This document shows positions 61,677 to 64,000 of a DNA stretch of 64,000 nt, in pieces (the stretch's first letter is position 1; each line of letters starts with the position of its first letter). Location: NCBI GenBank assembly GCA_038200275.1, contig JBBPYC010000082.1:124001-188000 (forward strand), read 5' to 3'. The notes beneath the pieces were generated by a model that did not search any database, was not told the origin of the DNA, and worked only from the letters and a program-made list of their open reading frames with translations. Source of the DNA: JBBPYC01 sp038200275. GTDB lineage: Bacteria > Pseudomonadota > Gammaproteobacteria > Burkholderiales > Burkholderiaceae_C. Position numbers and translations under genes: made by a program.

Positions 61677-62495
61677 TCACTTGATCGCAAAAATGAAAAA
61701 TTCGCGGTTGCCGTCACCACCCGATATGCAGGAGTCGAACCACTGCACCGCGTCGTCCGACAACCCGCACGCAACAAAAGCGGCACGCAGCCGCTGCTCA
61801 ACCTGCAAGAAACGTTGCGCGTCGCGCACGATGCCGCCCTTGCCCACCTGGCGCGCATTCTCCAGTTCAAACTGCGGCTTCACCAGCAGCAGCAACGCGC
61901 CACCTGGTTTGAGCAGCAGCAACAACGCCGGCAGCACCAACGTGAGCGAGATGAACGACAAGTCGCCCGTGATCAGGTCAAACGCCGCGACCGGTTTCGG
62001 CTTGATGGTATTTTCTGAATCAAACCGCCCACAAGCGCTTATGGTGACTTGCTGTTTCGCTATCAATTGCGCAGCATCCAGCGACCGGGCGTTGATCCCT
62101 TCAAGCCCGACGACGCGCGGATCGGCCGCGAGCCGTGCATCGAGCTGACCGTGTCCGACGTCCACGCCAACGACCCTTGCCGCGCCCGCTTGGAGCAGGC
62201 AGTCGGTAAAGCCGCCGGTGGATTGGCCGACATCAAGGCAGTCGAGTTCACGCACATCGAAGCCGGTTTGCGCCAATGCGCCTTCAAGTTTCAGGCCACC
62301 GCGCGAGACAAAGCGCAACTCGGCGTCACTTGTCACGCGCAACGCAGCATCGCTCGGCAATTCCTCGCCGTTCTTGCCAATCGGCTTCCAGGCGCTGCGC
62401 CAGTCCACTTCAACACCACCGACTGCGATCAATCGCTGCGCCTGCGCGCGCGAGACCGCAATGCCGCGCTCAACCAGCAACTGATCGGCACGCAT
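61677..62495 (-). CDS. tlyA: TlyA-family rRNA 2'-O-methyltransferase / hemolysin-like protein
   Basis: A 272-residue protein. An N-terminal S4 RNA-binding domain (MRADQLLVERGIAVSRAQAQRLI) is followed by an FtsJ-type methyltransferase domain (LDVGQSTGGFTDCLLQAGA, VDVGHGQL, DLITGDLSFISLTLVLPAL). It is expected to methylate ribosomal RNA ribose. The SAM-motif residue order GQSTGG departs from the common GASTGG. Residues 141-162 are an insertion coded by the 66-bp dispersed repeat, between NARSLD and the DLITGD strand, where relatives have only a few residues. It lies between ahcY and metF. Confidence 0.93.
   Translation of the reverse strand: MRADQLLVERGIAVSRAQAQRLIAVGGVEVDWRSAWKPIGKNGEELPSDAALRVTSDAELRFVSRGGLKLEGALAQTGFDVRELDCLDVGQSTGGFTDCLLQAGAARVVGVDVGHGQLDARLAADPRVVGLEGINARSLDAAQLIAKQQVTISACGRFDSENTIKPKPVAAFDLITGDLSFISLTLVLPALLLLLKPGGALLLLVKPQFELENARQVGKGGIVRDAQRFLQVEQRLRAAFVACGLSDDAVQWFDSCISGGDGNREFFIFAIK
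62010..62075 (-). repeat. dispersed 66-bp element, copy E (inside tlyA)
   Basis: On the minus strand: GCTGC, seven bases, ATAGC, fourteen bases, CCATAAGCGCTT, eight bases, TTTGATTCAGAAAAT. It begins on a codon boundary, is 22 codons long and has no stop. The phase is the same as in copy A: both peptides share Ala at positions 1 and 6, Ser-Ala at 13-14 and Phe-Asp-Ser at 18-20. Confidence 0.78.
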
Positions 62496-62534
62496 CACCG
62501 GGTGCAGCTGCTGACGACCACCGTCAGGCGCATG

Positions 62535-64000
<1,466 letters not shown>

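Overview
The window is about 64 kb of dense, high-GC chromosome with no IS element, phage gene, CRISPR array or rRNA. Gene content points to a betaproteobacterium of the order Burkholderiales, most likely Comamonadaceae or a close relative. Supporting signs are cphA'/cphA with a DUF1854 partner, an orphan Bug-type (TctC) binding protein, a tyrS-M23-anmK-erpA-rpsI-rplM block, an ahcY-metF cluster, hmgA/fahA, and TamA/TamB. The genus cannot be fixed from sequence alone.

Layout. 1-6.5 kb: a single-chain biotin-dependent acyl-CoA carboxylase (cut at the left edge), a YpeA-like acetyltransferase, a bacterial voltage-gated sodium channel and a ThDP enzyme. 6.7-14.8 kb: mpl (murein recycling), a coupled ketosynthase / chain-length-factor / flavin-halogenase trio, trmL, a MaoC protein and a zinc peptidase. 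15-19.3 kb: hmgA and fahA (tyrosine and homogentisate degradation), separated by 1.7 kb holding two decayed genes, a universal stress protein and an alanine/sodium symporter. 19.6-24 kb: glgX, an unknown gene and an orphan ABC-type binding protein. 24-28 kb: enoyl-CoA hydratase, a PcaF-like thiolase, DUF1841, catC and a frameshifted pcaD, which are pieces of the beta-ketoadipate pathway.

28-38.6 kb: a dihaem cytochrome c, a MoxR ATPase / GNAT / VWA trio, the tamA-tamB outer-membrane assembly pair, tRNA-Arg(CCU) and a DUF2059 protein. 38.6-46.5 kb: a cyanophycin locus, with DUF1854 and an unusual ABC transporter on the minus strand diverging from cphA' and cphA. 46.7-49 kb: a LysR remnant facing a TctC protein coupled to an aspartoacylase-like hydrolase. 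49-59.7 kb: stress protein, MFS carrier, dtd, CDF metal carrier, tyrS, a cell-wall peptidase, anmK, erpA, rpsI, rplM and rlmJ. 60-64 kb: ahcY, tlyA, metF and rlpA, all on the minus strand, with ahcY cut at the right edge.

The most unexpected structure is a dispersed element of about 66 bp found five times (near 1.3, 7.2, 13.0, 51.5 and 62.0 kb). Two copies lie inside genes in the same reading phase and each adds 22 codons (carboxylase linker; TlyA methyltransferase domain). The other three lie at or just past the 3' end of a gene on the same strand. The second main lead is the cyanophycin-linked ABC transporter, which has an unusual N-terminal PH-like plus zinc-ribbon region.
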